Below are positions 36,181 through 46,589 of a stretch of DNA of 64,000 nucleotides, one piece after another. Source of the DNA: Hedera helix (lineage: Eukaryota; Streptophyta; Magnoliopsida; Apiales; Araliaceae); contig OX359264.1 in the NCBI GenBank assembly GCA_947179155.2, positions 54,990,702-55,054,701 on the forward strand. The letters run 5' to 3'. The number at the start of each line of letters is the position of its first letter. Within the stretch, counting starts at the first letter, position 1. Both the position numbers and the translations under genes were made by a program. Below the pieces are notes generated by a model, which was not told the origin of the DNA, did no database searches, and was given only the letters and a program-made list of their open reading frames with translations.

Positions 36181-36440
36181 TTGTTTATAATATAAAGTTA
36201 GGTGATTATTAGGTGATATGAAATGAATGGTGTAGATTAAAGTGTGAATTATTGTTAAATAATTGAATTGATTTGTTTATAATATAAAGTTAGGTGATTA
36301 TTAGGTGATATGAAATGAATGGTGTAGATTAAAGTGTGAATTATTGTTGAATAATTAAATTGATTTGTTTATAATATAAAGTTAGGTGATTATTAGGTGA
36401 TATGAAATGAATGGTGTAGATTAAAGATAATATAATATTT
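36181..36440. repeat. Three-copy 92-bp tandem repeat inside solo LTR D
   Basis: TTGTTTATAATATAAAGTTA followed by GGTGATTATTAGGTGATATG starts at 36181, 36273 and 36365, giving a 92-base period; copies differ at one or two positions. The last copy is truncated and followed by shorter partial echoes to about 36500. Confidence 0.92.
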
Positions 36441-36819
36441 GAAATGGATGGTGTAGATTAAAAGATGATCTTTAAATGAATGGTTTAGATTAAATGAATG
36501 ATAAGATTTTTGGCTATAAATAGAAGCCTTAACTTAAGGATTTTTCATAAACTTCCTTACTTGTTCTTTCTTTCTCTCTCTAAATACTTCTTGTGAAAGT
36601 TCTCTCTAAGTGTGCTTAAGTCATCTTGAGTATTTGTGAAGATCTATAAGTATACGTGTACTGTTCAAGTTAATCAAACCTGCTACGGTAAGGGATACCA
36701 TCTTTTTCATCTTCCATTATTCAAACATACTATGGTAAGGGATTATCATTATTTGATTCTCGATAATAATATTGTTTCTTCCTTACTCATAAGACGTGCC
36801 TTTTATTTCCATGTATTAA

Positions 36820-37110
36820 ATTGTGGGAATAACCTTACGGAGCGGATTGCCGCCTGTTGGTGAATAACCTTTCGTATTTATTCATTATTAATCTCTGAGA
36901 ATAACCTTACGGAGCGGATTGCCGCCTGTTTGGTGAATAACTCTTTGTACTCAAATTCTATTAAATTGTGGGAATAACCTTACGGAGCGGATTGCCGCCT
37001 GTTTGGTGAATAACTCTTTGTACTCAAATTCTATTAAATTGTGGGAATAACCTTACGGAGCGGATTGCCGCCTGTTGGTGAATAACCCTTTGTATTAATT
37101 TCCTTCACCT
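36820..37110. repeat. Four-copy 72-73-bp tandem repeat inside solo LTR D
   Basis: AACCTTACGGAGCGGATTGC followed by CGCCTGTT(T)GGTGAATAAC starts at 36831, 36903, 36976 and 37049. The GC-rich core stands out from AT-rich spacers (TACTCAAATTCTATTAAATT). Similar half-units (CCTGCTACGGTAAGGGAT) occur at about 36677 and 37126. The contiguous, near-identical spacers exclude a CRISPR interpretation. Confidence 0.92.
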
Positions 37111-40100
37111 TTTGTTAATCAAACCTGCTACGGTAAGGGATATTATTTTCTTTCATACTCCTAAATCGAAATTTATTATGGAACTATTGCTTCTATAATT
37201 CCTGAAAATATTATATGTTCCATAATAGTTGAACTTCATTATTTCAACTGAACCTTCCTATTTACGTGAACCTTTCTATTGAATTGTAACCGTTATTCTG
37301 AACTGTGGATCTTGAATATCATTTTTAAATTTCACTCCACATCATGTTGACAATTTGGACATTATTTGAATCTGTACAAAGTAAACTTCCGATACTTATT
37401 GTTATCCTATTTCTTCTGTTCATCATTTATATCATTCTAATCATCCAAAAATCAAGCTGTTGTGAATATCTGTGGCCGGGGGCACAGATGTGATATATTT
37501 GTTGAACAGATGATAGGTTAAAGGCGATATAATAGGTTAAAGGCGATACATCTGTTCGGTGTCTTTTATGACACGTGGTGAATGTTCTCTTTGGCCCGTA
37601 GTGCAAAGATGAACTGTTGTTTGGTATGATTATGACCAAAGGCTGAATCTGGTATAATCATGACCGTTTGTGTTATATTGAATGTCTTTGGCCCGTAGTG
37701 CAAAGATGAACTGTTGATGTGCATGATTATGATCAGGAACTGTGAATTTGTATTATCTAGACTAATGATAATTTATTCGTCATTATCTTAGTCATGATAT
37801 TTCTTACTGGGCTATTTGAGCTCACCCTTTCTTTTGTTCCATTGTTTTTCAACAGGAGATGAAAACATAACAAGGTCTAGCCGGGGAATGGAGTGAGGGT
37901 CCGAGGAATAGTTATCATAGTCTTCACGTTTTGTAAAATAGTGTGGCAATAATAGTGAAGACTTAGTTGTGTATTATTATACACTGTATTGTTGTACGTT
38001 GTGCTTTGTTGTAATAATTTTGTTGTAGTCTTTTGACGACTCAAGTTTGGGCTGTGTGGGCCCAGATTTGGGGGCGTCACAATGTAACAGTGTGGTCTTA
38101 AATGTTAAACCTAGATTTAAAAAAAAAAAAAAGTGTATAATTTGTAAATTCATAGTAATGAATGTGCATGGATGTATTATTAGTTAGAAGATGTAAATGT
38201 TATAGCTTGATGTATTCTGATGTTAGTCGGGTCTACATATACTAGAACTCGCATGTATGGAAAATATGTATGGAGCAGGTTATGCATGATATAGGTATGA
38301 GGTAAGCAGGTTGATGTATGGATCAGTTATAAGTAGACAAGGACATGTATGATATAGATGAAGGTAAAAAGGTATTTGTGAACAGGAACATGTGTATAGT
38401 CAAGGCCATGTATGAATACTTCATGGCGAAATTTATTTAAAGAGTATGTTAAATCATGAATAAATATGATTATAGTAATTGTAATAGACTCGGTCACAAA
38501 TTATAATATTTGACCTAAATTTAATGAAAGGTAAGTGAACGTTGCGATCCTGAGACAGGTTTAACGAATGTAAGTTAAATAAGTTTTAAGATAAAAAAAA
38601 AATGGACCGAATTTATGGTCAACTCAATGGTTTTAAAGGTCAAAGGTCAAGGTTTGACGAACGGGGTCCCAGTTAATAAGTTGTTAAGTTAATCATTATG
38701 TAATCCAGATATAATTGGACTTAATTAAGGAAGGTGGGATCTCGGAGCGTTACAGCATTTCTATTCCAGATTCGAATGAGATTAAGTGCTTTTAAGATAC
38801 AGATGCATGTCAGAGTCACAGAAGACTTTGTGCCTAAACAACTATAAGTCAGGACCCACTGCTCAGGAAAATGGTGAATAAAGTCAGACTAAGGGGGCAT
38901 CTCTGAATGCATCAGAACAGTTGGTTCTAAGAGTCAAGAAAGGTATTTATTGATGAATCAGAAGATTAATTAGCAAAGGATATAATAATCCTTGTTGAAC
39001 AACTCTGGGAGTGCAACGACTATATATTCAGAGAAAGCTGAGCTACAAGTTAATATATCAGAACATGTCAGAAAAGGGAAAAACACTGACACAAGCAGCA
39101 AGAAAGTCAACATCGAAGATATTAAAGATCTGCACAAAGCCAAATGAAACCAACGAGATTTCTTTCAACGGTAAAATATGCACAGAGATATAAAGGCTAA
39201 AATAACTCACAGAAAAAGGAGTCGTTGATTGAGAATACAAGAGAGATGATGGTAGACAACAACCGATCGTAGAGTGAAAACAGAAAATGAATATGCTGAA
39301 GGACTCTACGATTCATCAGAACACTAACACTGAATAGAGAGAGATATAGAGATAAATGACTCTATTACAAGAGAAGTGTTCAGAGCTGCTAAGCACATAG
39401 TAGAGAGAAGCTTAAACGCTAACTTGATACAGATATGAAAGCGACTGAGTACCAAAAAGGAAGGAGCATTACAGTCATCTCAGAAGCCCATCTCGAGAAG
39501 CTATAAACAGTCTATGATAAGAAGGAACAACTGAGTACCTAAAGGAAAGAGCTTCACAGTCATCTCAGGAGTTCGTCTCGAGAAGTTATCAAGTACCAAA
39601 GGAGCTGAAGTTCAAAAGCCTAGCAGCACAATGGGTGATCACAAGAAGATATTGAGCATATAAAGAAGTCAAGCATCATTGCCGAACTTAATATCATTTC
39701 AAGAATGATCACATCCTGCTACTGAGTATTTAAAGACAATGGAACTTAAAGTACAACTCAGTAGCAACTCCAACATCTATCAACATGCAAGGAGCCAAGT
39801 CTGTTGGACTTGAAGAGGGCAGTTATGTCCTTGTCCTAGTGACTAAATGAATCAAGTCTGCTGGACTTGAAGAGGGCAGTTGTGTCCTTGTCCTAGTAAC
39901 TAAACGAGTCAAACCTGCTAGGTTTGAAGGGTTCTTGGTGAACCAGAGGTTCCAGGCGTGATGAGCTTGAAGGGTTCTTTATGAACCATTCTTAGTGGTT
40001 TACCTACTCGTTGTAGTAGAAGAGTGGAGTAGGAGTTATTCATCTCCAAACCACTTAAAACTCTCTGGTGTCTTTTACATTCAGTCATTTACATTCAGTT

Positions 40101-40355
40101 ATATATATATATAGATATAACTGCTAAAATTAGTTTACTTGACAAGTGGCTATCTTCATTACAGTCTTAATTCAACGGAGAAGCTTTACAAATCTTTAAG
40201 GGGAGTTTTCAAACTAATATTCCGCTGTGCAAACAAATCTTGATTAAATGAATTAATTAGTAATAAACTTTTGAAGTCAACAAAGAAAAAAGTTTTTAAG
40301 AGATCTATTCAACCCCCCCCCCCTTCTAGATCTTGTGTGCCTCTGGGAACTAACA

Positions 40356-40786
40356 TACATCACTCAAGGAGAGTTATTTGTGAACTAGAGTATCCAAGTC
40401 TGTTAGACTTGTAGAGTTTTTAGTGAACTAGAGTTCCAAGACTGCTGGTCTTGAAAGAATCTTAGTGATTATGAAATTGTAAAAGCATCCTTAGTGGATT
40501 TACTGTTGGAAGAGCAGAACAGTGGAGTAGGAGTCTTATGAGCTCTGAACCACTTAAAACCTAGAGTCTTTCTTATTGTGTCTTTTAATTGCTATATCTG
40601 TCATATAATTGCTTGTTAAATTTTTACTTTAACATATCAAGAAAAGGGTAACAAAATCGTATTCCGCTGTGTTAAACTTAGCGATTAAGAATTAATTAAT
40701 GCAAGATCGTTAATTTAAAAGAAATTTTTTAAAAGTATCTATTCAACCCCCCTTCTAGATATCTATCGTGTCATTGGGAATTAACA
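40356..40786 (+). mobile_element. Truncated 5' LTR of Sirevirus-type element B
   Basis: These ~430 bases match the last ~425 bases of the 3' LTR (from about 50530) at roughly 90%, including TTAGACTTGTAGAGTT, CTCTGAACCACTTAAAAC and the terminal CTTCTAGATATCTATCGTGTCATTGGGAA(T/C)TAACA. The upstream ~1,030 bases of the LTR are missing; instead the end of LTR A abuts at 40355. The LTR pair is clearly diverged, so the insertion is old. Confidence 0.85.
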
Positions 40787-40788
40787 AT

Positions 40789-40800
40789 TGGTATCAGAGC
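40789..40800 (+). other. Primer binding site of element B
   Basis: TGGTATCAGAGC, complementary to the 3' end of initiator methionine tRNA, lies two bases after the 5' LTR end. This is the standard plant Copia primer site and fixes the direction of the element as plus strand. Confidence 0.95.
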
Positions 40801-40841
40801 AGGTTCTCACATCTAAAGCCTTACAAGCTTAAGTAGATCAA

Positions 40842-41897
40842 ATGACACTCAACAAGAACGGATCAGAACTCAGTAGAGGTAACAGACCACCTATGTGTAA
40901 TAAAGAAAAATTTGCTAACTGGAAAGTTCGTATGCAGGCTTACATGGATGCTATAGATGATGAACTGTTCGAGACAGTGCTAAATGGGTCGATCATACCA
41001 ATGAAGCTTGCACTATCAACTGAAGATCCAAGCAAGCTAGTAGCAAAGAAAAGAGACGAATGGACAGACAATGAAAAAAAGGATGTTCAAAGAGACAAAA
41101 GGGCTAAGAACATCTTATTTCAATCTCTGGATGATGATCTATTTGAGAACGTTGTCAACTGTAAAACAGCTCAAGAAGTCTGGCAAACTCTGTTGATCAT
41201 GCATGAAGGAACAGAAGAAGTCAGAGAAAATAAGCAATCACTGCTTGTTCAGCAGTATGAAATGTTCACCCACATCTCAGGTGAAAACATTACAACCACC
41301 TATGAGAGATTTAACTTGCTACTAAACTCTCTCAGATCTTATGGAAAAATCTATCCAAACAGAGATCTTATCATTAAATTCATGAGATCTTTGCCAAGCA
41401 AATGGGATGCCAAAACCACAGCCATCCGGGAGTCAAAGAACCTGCACGAGATGACTGTACAGCAGTTATATGGAAATCTTCTCACCTATGAGCTGGAGTT
41501 AAATCAAAGAGCAGAGAATCTATCTAGGGAAAGAAAGAAGGAGAAAAATATTGCTCTTAAAGCCTCAACCTCAACTCACAAAAGCAATCACAAGGATATT
41601 TCTGACTCTGACAAGGATGAATCAAATGATGATGAAGGAGTTGTCATGCTAGTCAGACATTTTAAAAGATTCATCAACAGGAACAGACCTCAGAAGTTAA
41701 GAAGCAACAGCAGCAAAGAACAACCAAATGATCTTTGCTATAATTGTAAAAAGTCAGGTCACTTCATTGCTAAATGTCCAAAACCCTTAAGAGAAGAGCT
41801 GAGGAGGGACAAAACGAAAGCAAATCCAAAAAGAGAATTCAAGAGCTTCCACAAACAAAAGAAGAAAGACAAAAGCTTCATAGTTGAAGGCTCCTAG
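40842..41897 (+). CDS. gag: Gag of Sirevirus-type Copia retrotransposon B
   Basis: A 351-codon ORF encodes a nucleocapsid-type protein. A UBN2/gag-polypeptide-like domain covers about residues 15-225 (YNxWK-like FANWKVRMQAY, EVWQTL, then LPSKWD and LTYELEL). A basic region and a CCHC zinc knuckle of form CX2CX4HX4C follow at about 41736-41778, ahead of a Lys-rich tail. The start lies 41 bases after the PBS. Translation meets TAG at 41895-41897, but the same frame stays open beyond it with an acidic Ser/Asp/Glu stretch, so this may be an in-frame mutation inside a longer gag-pol or a leaky stop. Confidence 0.88.
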   Translation: MTLNKNGSELSRGNRPPMCNKEKFANWKVRMQAYMDAIDDELFETVLNGSIIPMKLALSTEDPSKLVAKKRDEWTDNEKKDVQRDKRAKNILFQSLDDDLFENVVNCKTAQEVWQTLLIMHEGTEEVRENKQSLLVQQYEMFTHISGENITTTYERFNLLLNSLRSYGKIYPNRDLIIKFMRSLPSKWDAKTTAIRESKNLHEMTVQQLYGNLLTYELELNQRAENLSRERKKEKNIALKASTSTHKSNHKDISDSDKDESNDDEGVVMLVRHFKRFINRNRPQKLRSNSSKEQPNDLCYNCKKSGHFIAKCPKPLREELRRDKTKANPKREFKSFHKQKKKDKSFIVEGS

Positions 41898-42887
41898 AGT
41901 GACTCAGAAGAAGAACTAAATTCTGAGTCAAGTGACGATGAAGAGCTACAGAAGGCCAACCTGTGCTTAATGGCAAACGAAGATGGAAGCAGCAAAAATG
42001 AATTCAACATAGATAAGGTATTTAATTTCTACTCTCCTGAATTAAGCATTGATGATCTTAGAGAAGACATGCATGCCTTAATGGTAGAATTACACAAATA
42101 TATAAAAATGTTTAGAAGGTTATCTAAAGATTACTCTCATCTTAAAGAGGATAAAGAAAAATTAAGCATAGAATTAGAAGCCTCATTTCAAGCTTCAAAA
42201 CTTTACTCTAATCTTGAGACTGAGAATGAAAGACTAAAAGAGATAAATGAGTTGAGCACTCATAAAGAATCTTCACTAGCCTCCAAGATTCAGGAACTAG
42301 AAAAGACAATTTTTATGTGGAACAAGTCTAGTTCGTTTATGGACACACTAATCTCAAGTCAAAGAGATGTGACTGATAGATCAGAATTAGGATTTGAGAA
42401 TTCATTCTCAAAGCCCAATATGGAAAAGTCTATGGAAATAAATGAAGGCGAATCCTTTAATCTTAATAAAGGAATTGTGTTCATCAAATCCTCAGATTCT
42501 ATATCTCCCAGTAGTTCACATTCTGCTAAGCCTGCTATCATTTTAGACAATAAAACTCGCACGGGTCTGGGGTTCAGAAAATTGAAAAACAAGTCAAGCA
42601 AAACTCACTCTACGAATCATGAGAATCGTAGAGTAGTATGGAAGCAGAATGTAGATCAGCAAAATCAAAAGATTATGAGAAATTATAATCCATACAAGTC
42701 CTGGACAAATAAGAAGTCACAAATGCACACATATCATCATCAATATCATATCAATCATAGGCACCATCATAAAAATGATAAATATTTGTTAAGATATCAT
42801 AGACTGCAAGGATCTAAAATCAAACAAATATGGGTCCCAAAAGGTACTAACAAAGCAGGACCCAAACAAATATGGGTACCAAAATGA
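41898..42887 (+). pseudogene. Gag C-terminal extension / gag-pol linker of element B
   Basis: The segment is in the same frame as gag and pol, bounded by stops TAG 41895-41897 and TGA 42885-42887. It has an acidic start, a coiled-coil-like central region (about 42080-42320, heptads rich in Leu/Glu/Lys) and a His/Asn-rich end with two KQIWVPKG-like repeats just before the protease region. Such a long gag extension with coiled coil is typical of Sireviruses. Two copies of the ATCGTAGAG/CTCTACGA word pair occur within it at 42607-42633. Confidence 0.75.
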
Positions 42888-45392
42888 AGATTGATTTGTT
42901 ATGCAGGTAAAGAGATCCATCTGTATCTTGACAGTGGATGCTCAAGGCACATGACAGGAGACAAGGCTCTTCTATCAGAGTTTAAGGAAAAAGATGGATC
43001 TGCTGTCATTTTTGGAGACAACAACTCTGGAAAAACCAGAGGTTATGGCTCAAATGGAAATGGTGAAATATCTTTTAGTAAAGTGGCGTATGTTGAAGGA
43101 CTAAAGCACAACTTGCTAAGTATCAGTCAACTCTGTGACAAAGGACATCAAGTCACCTTCCTCAACAACCAATGCCAAGTTAGAGATTTGAAGACTAACT
43201 CTCTAAAGCTAGAAGAAGTTCGAGAAGGAAATGTCAATGTGGTCAATCTTGCTCAATTAAGTTTAGAACAAATTGTCTGTTTTCTTGCTAAAGCCTCTGA
43301 AGATATGTGCTGGCTCTGGCACAGGAGGTTATCTCATATTAACTTCAAGAGTATTTCAAAGCTTGCCTCCAAAGATCTAGTAAAAGGATTGCCAAAGTTA
43401 AATTTCATCAAAGAAAAACCCTGCAAAGCTTATCAGTTTGGAAAGCAAACAAAGACGTCATTCCAGAGCAAGTCAGTAAACTCAAATGATAGGGCTCTTC
43501 AATTGCTTCACATGGATTTATTCGGACCTGTCTCGACGACTAGCCTCGGAAGAAAGAGATACTCTCTAGTGGTAGTAGATGACTACACTAGATATACATG
43601 GGTATCTTTTCTAAGCTCAAAAGATGAAACCATTTCACATCTTATCAAGCTCTTCAGACTAATCATGAATGAAAAGGGCGAAAAGATCAAGGCCATCAGA
43701 AGTGATCATGGAAGAGAGTTTGATTTCTCAGATATGGACCTGTTCTGTGAAGAAAATGGAATCAATCACAACTTCTCAGCCCCAAAGACGCCTCAACAAA
43801 ATGGAGTAGCAAAAAGGAAGAATAGGACTCTTATTGAAGTAGGAAGAACCCTTTTAGCAGCAGCCTATCTTCCTGAATATTTCTGGGCTGAAGCCATCAG
43901 TACTGCATGTTACACTCAAAACAGGTCACTCATACACTCAACATTGAAGAAGACTCCGTACGAATTATGGAAAGGAAGAAAGCCAAACATAAGTTATTTC
44001 TATGCGTTTGGTTGCCTATGCTACGTACTCAACAATGGCAAGAGGCATCTAACCAAATTCCAGCCAAAATCAGATGAAGGAATCTTTCTTGGCTATGCAA
44101 CAGATAGTAGAGCATTCAGGGTGTTCAACAATGAGTCATTAACTGTTGAAACCTCAATCCATGTCACATTCGATGAATCAGATCCTGAAAAGAAAATATC
44201 ACCATTCAACGAGTCATTAGACACAAGCTCAACGATCGAAGAACTCAAAATCGTAGAGTCTGACTCTACGACCATAGAACCAGCAACAGAAATCGTTGAA
44301 CAAGGAGAGGAAATCGTAGAGCACACCACACCAGACATTGAAACTCTACGATCAGAACCAGAAGCTGATTTAGAGGAACTCAGACAAAAAGGTACCAGAA
44401 CAGACGTCCCTAGCAGAATAAAATGGACTAAAGATCACACTCAAGATCTAATTATTGGAGATCCAAACACCGGAATCAAGACAAGAGCTGCAACTTCGAA
44501 TGAATGCTTTTACCTAAGCTTTCTCTCTCAAGAGGAACCCAAGAAGATCGAAGAAGCCTTAGGAGATTCAAGTTGGATAGAGACCATGCAAGAGGAGCTA
44601 AATCAATTTGAAATAAGCAAGGTTTGGAGATTAGTTATCAGGCCTCAGCATAAACCAGTCATTGGCACTAAATGGATTTTCAAAAATAAGATGGATGAAA
44701 ATGGTGTGATAACGAGAAACAAAGCAAGACTGGTGGCCAAAGGTTACTCTCAAGAAGAAGGAATTGACTACGATGAAACGTATGCTCTAGTTGCCAGGTT
44801 GGAAGCCATAAGGATCTTCCTTGCCCATGCTACACACATGAAGTTCAAAGTCTTCCAAATGGATGTCAAGAGTGCTTTTATAAATGGAGAACTTCAAGAA
44901 GAAGTCTACGTGGAACAACCTACAGGTTTTATCAATCCAACCTTTTCAAATTATGTTTATAAATTAGATAAAACACTATATGGTCTAAAACAAGCACCTA
45001 GAGCATGGTATGAAACCTTAACTAACTTTCTCATTGAAAAAGAATTCACTAGAGGAAGAGTAGATACTACCTTATTTTTGAGAAAACATAAGGATAAAAC
45101 ACTGCTAGTTCAAATTTATGTAGATGATATCATATTTAGTTCTTCTGATGAAAAATTATGTGAAAGATTTGTCAAGCTTATGCAAAGCAAGTTTGAAATG
45201 AGCATGATGGGAGAACTCAACTTTTTCCTTGGACTACAAGTAAAGCAGACTGATGAAGGCATATTCATTAGTCAAGCCAAATACATCAAAGACTTATTAA
45301 AGAAGTATGGCATGGAATCTTCAACTATCATGAAAACTCTTATGCCACCTGCCACCAAACTCGACAAAGATGAAAATGGTAAATCCACTTAA
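42888..45392 (+). pseudogene. pol: Pol: protease, integrase and reverse transcriptase of element B
   Basis: The frame is shared with gag. The aspartic protease signature LYLDSGCSRHMTG lies at about 42920-42960. The pre-integrase HHCC region has LWHRRLSHIN; its second Cys pair is damaged, because Tyr stands where the last Cys of CxxC is expected. The integrase core shows the first acidic residue in LHMDLFGP, the second in IRSDHGREF and the glutamate after TPQQNGVA. Reverse transcriptase has AFINGELQEEVYV, LYGLKQAPRAWYE and the catalytic YVDD at about 45117-45128. A TAA at 45390-45392 interrupts the frame before the RNase H region. Order PR-INT-RT identifies Copia (Pseudoviridae-type); the element is defective. 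Confidence 0.9.
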
Positions 45393-46064
45393 ATCACTCA
45401 GTACAGAGGTATGATAGGCTCACTATTATATCTTACCGCTAGCTGACCAAATATAATGTTTGCTACATGTATATGTGCTAAATTTCAGGCTAACCCCAAA
45501 GAGTCTCATCTATTAGCTGTGAAAAGAATTTTCAAATATCTTAAAGGAACTCCAAATTTAGGATTATGGTATCCCAAGGAGTCCTCCTTTGATCTAATGG
45601 GATACTCAGATGCTGACTATGCATGATGCAAAATAGACAAAAAGAGCACAAGTGGAACTTGCCAGATGCTTGGCAACAGACTTGTCTCTTGGTTTAGTAA
45701 GAAGCATAACTCAGTATCCACATCAACTGCATAAGCTGAATATATAGTCGCATGCAGTTGCTGTGCACAAATCCTATGGATGAAGACTCAACTTGCAGAC
45801 TATGGGTTTGAGCTTAATTCTATTCCTATATATTGAGATAATACTAGTGCAATTGCTATAACTCATAATCCTGTTATGCATTCAAGAACTAAACACATAG
45901 ATATAAGGTATCATTTCATTAGGGATCATGTACAAAATGACAATATATCACTTCACTACATCCCAACTGAAGATCAACTAGAAGATGTGTTTACAAAACC
46001 TTTAGATGAATCAAGATTTAATAAACTTATAAATGAGTTAGGAATGCTAAATCTAGACCCTTAA
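45393..46064 (+). pseudogene. RNase H region of element B, with four more internal stops
   Basis: It continues in the same frame with RT C-terminal and RNase H motifs (YRGMIGSLLYLT, YSDADYA, KKSTSGTCQMLG, HIDIRYHFIRDHV) up to a proper terminal TAA at 46062-46064. Internal stops lie at 45444-45446 (TGA), 45624-45626 (TGA), 45732-45734 (TAA) and 45834-45836 (TGA). No frameshift is needed anywhere from 40842 to 46064, so decay here is by point mutation only. Confidence 0.88.
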
Positions 46065-46589
46065 TATATATCATGATTTTTGGGAAGATACTAACTCTGT
46101 AGGAAGAAAAGTGAGCAAGAAAAATAAGTAAAAGACAAATTCGTGGAATACACTCAAAGATCGTCAAGCGAAGGATCGCAGAGTACGCTTAAGATCGTAG
46201 AAATCACTCAACGATCAACAAACCAAGGATCGTAAAGCACACTACAAACCGTAGAGCTCACTTAATGGTTGGCAGGCCAAGGATCGCAGAGTATTCCTCA
46301 ATCGTAAAGCTAACTCAACGAACATCAATAAAAGAATCGAAGTTTCAAGAAGGATCATAAAGCTCTAGGGGCAAAAAGGCCATCAACCAACTGAAATGCT
46401 CCTATCAGAACTTGACACGCATCTCAGCAAACATAAAGGAAAGTTTTTAAATACTTTGAAAACTGCACGTCGTTTATTTCTTCAAATCAAAAATCTATCA
46501 TTCCTCTATCTCTCTCTCTCTCTCAATCCTAAACCAGAAGTTTTCAATACTCAGTTAAATTGTTCTTATTGTTTCAGAAAAACTATCAA
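46065..46589 (+). other. Pol-to-third-ORF spacer rich in ATCG(T/C)AGAG words
   Basis: The spacer is non-coding. It carries at least eight variants of GATCGTAGAG / CTCAACGATC within about 200 bases (46140-46345), the same word family as in the LTRs. A CT-repeat (46503-46528) and TTGTTTCAG at 46569-46577 immediately precede the third ORF; the latter could be a splice acceptor for a subgenomic RNA, an inference. Confidence 0.6.

Larger units (their letters stand above)
35373..38081. mobile_element. Solo LTR (D), 2.7 kb, nested in element C
   Basis: It begins TGTAAGACCCCGAATTTTAT and ends TTTGGGGGCGTCACA, with TG..CA termini. It is flanked by ATGTA at 35368-35372 and 38082-38086, a perfect 5-bp target duplication. 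No PBS, PPT or coding region is present, so internal sequence was lost by LTR-LTR recombination. A transcription-like zone near 36515-36640 has GGCTATAAATAGAAGCC. Two internal tandem arrays are listed separately. Confidence 0.85.
31753..38754. mobile_element. Large LTR element/solo LTR (C) inserted in LTR A
   Basis: It begins TGTGACACCCCAGGATTTTA and ends TCTCGGAGCGTTACA, a TG..CA pair of the kind found in Gypsy (Del/Tekay-like) LTRs. GCATT flanks both sides (31748-31752 and 38755-38759), a perfect 5-bp target duplication. Removing the nested element D and its duplicated site leaves about 4.3 kb, with no gag/pol similarity and no second copy of the ends inside, so it is most simply a very long solo LTR. 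Small ORFs within (e.g. 33325, 33825, minus 34493) show no family. Confidence 0.75.
30355..40355 (+). mobile_element. Sirevirus-like LTR (A), split by nested insertions
   Basis: Two pieces, about 30355-31752 and 38755-40355, form one ~3 kb LTR-like sequence starting TGTTGAAGG and ending CTTCTAGATCTTGTGTGCC..GGGAACTAACA. Start, end and internal words (CTGTTAGGTTGATCTT; repeated ATCGTAGAG/CTCTACGAT; the C-run followed by TTCTAGAT) parallel the LTR of element B, though overall divergence is high, so it is a related subfamily. The gap between the pieces is element C. TACAT occurs at 30348-30352 and 40356-40360 and may be its target duplication, but two extra bases lie between the left copy and TGTTGA. 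It contains short tandem repeats (30466-30570; 39788-39900). No coding region is present. Confidence 0.6.

Noticed and set aside
36820..37110. CRISPR-like array
   Set aside because: Repeats are contiguous with near-identical spacers inside a plant LTR; it is an ordinary tandem repeat.
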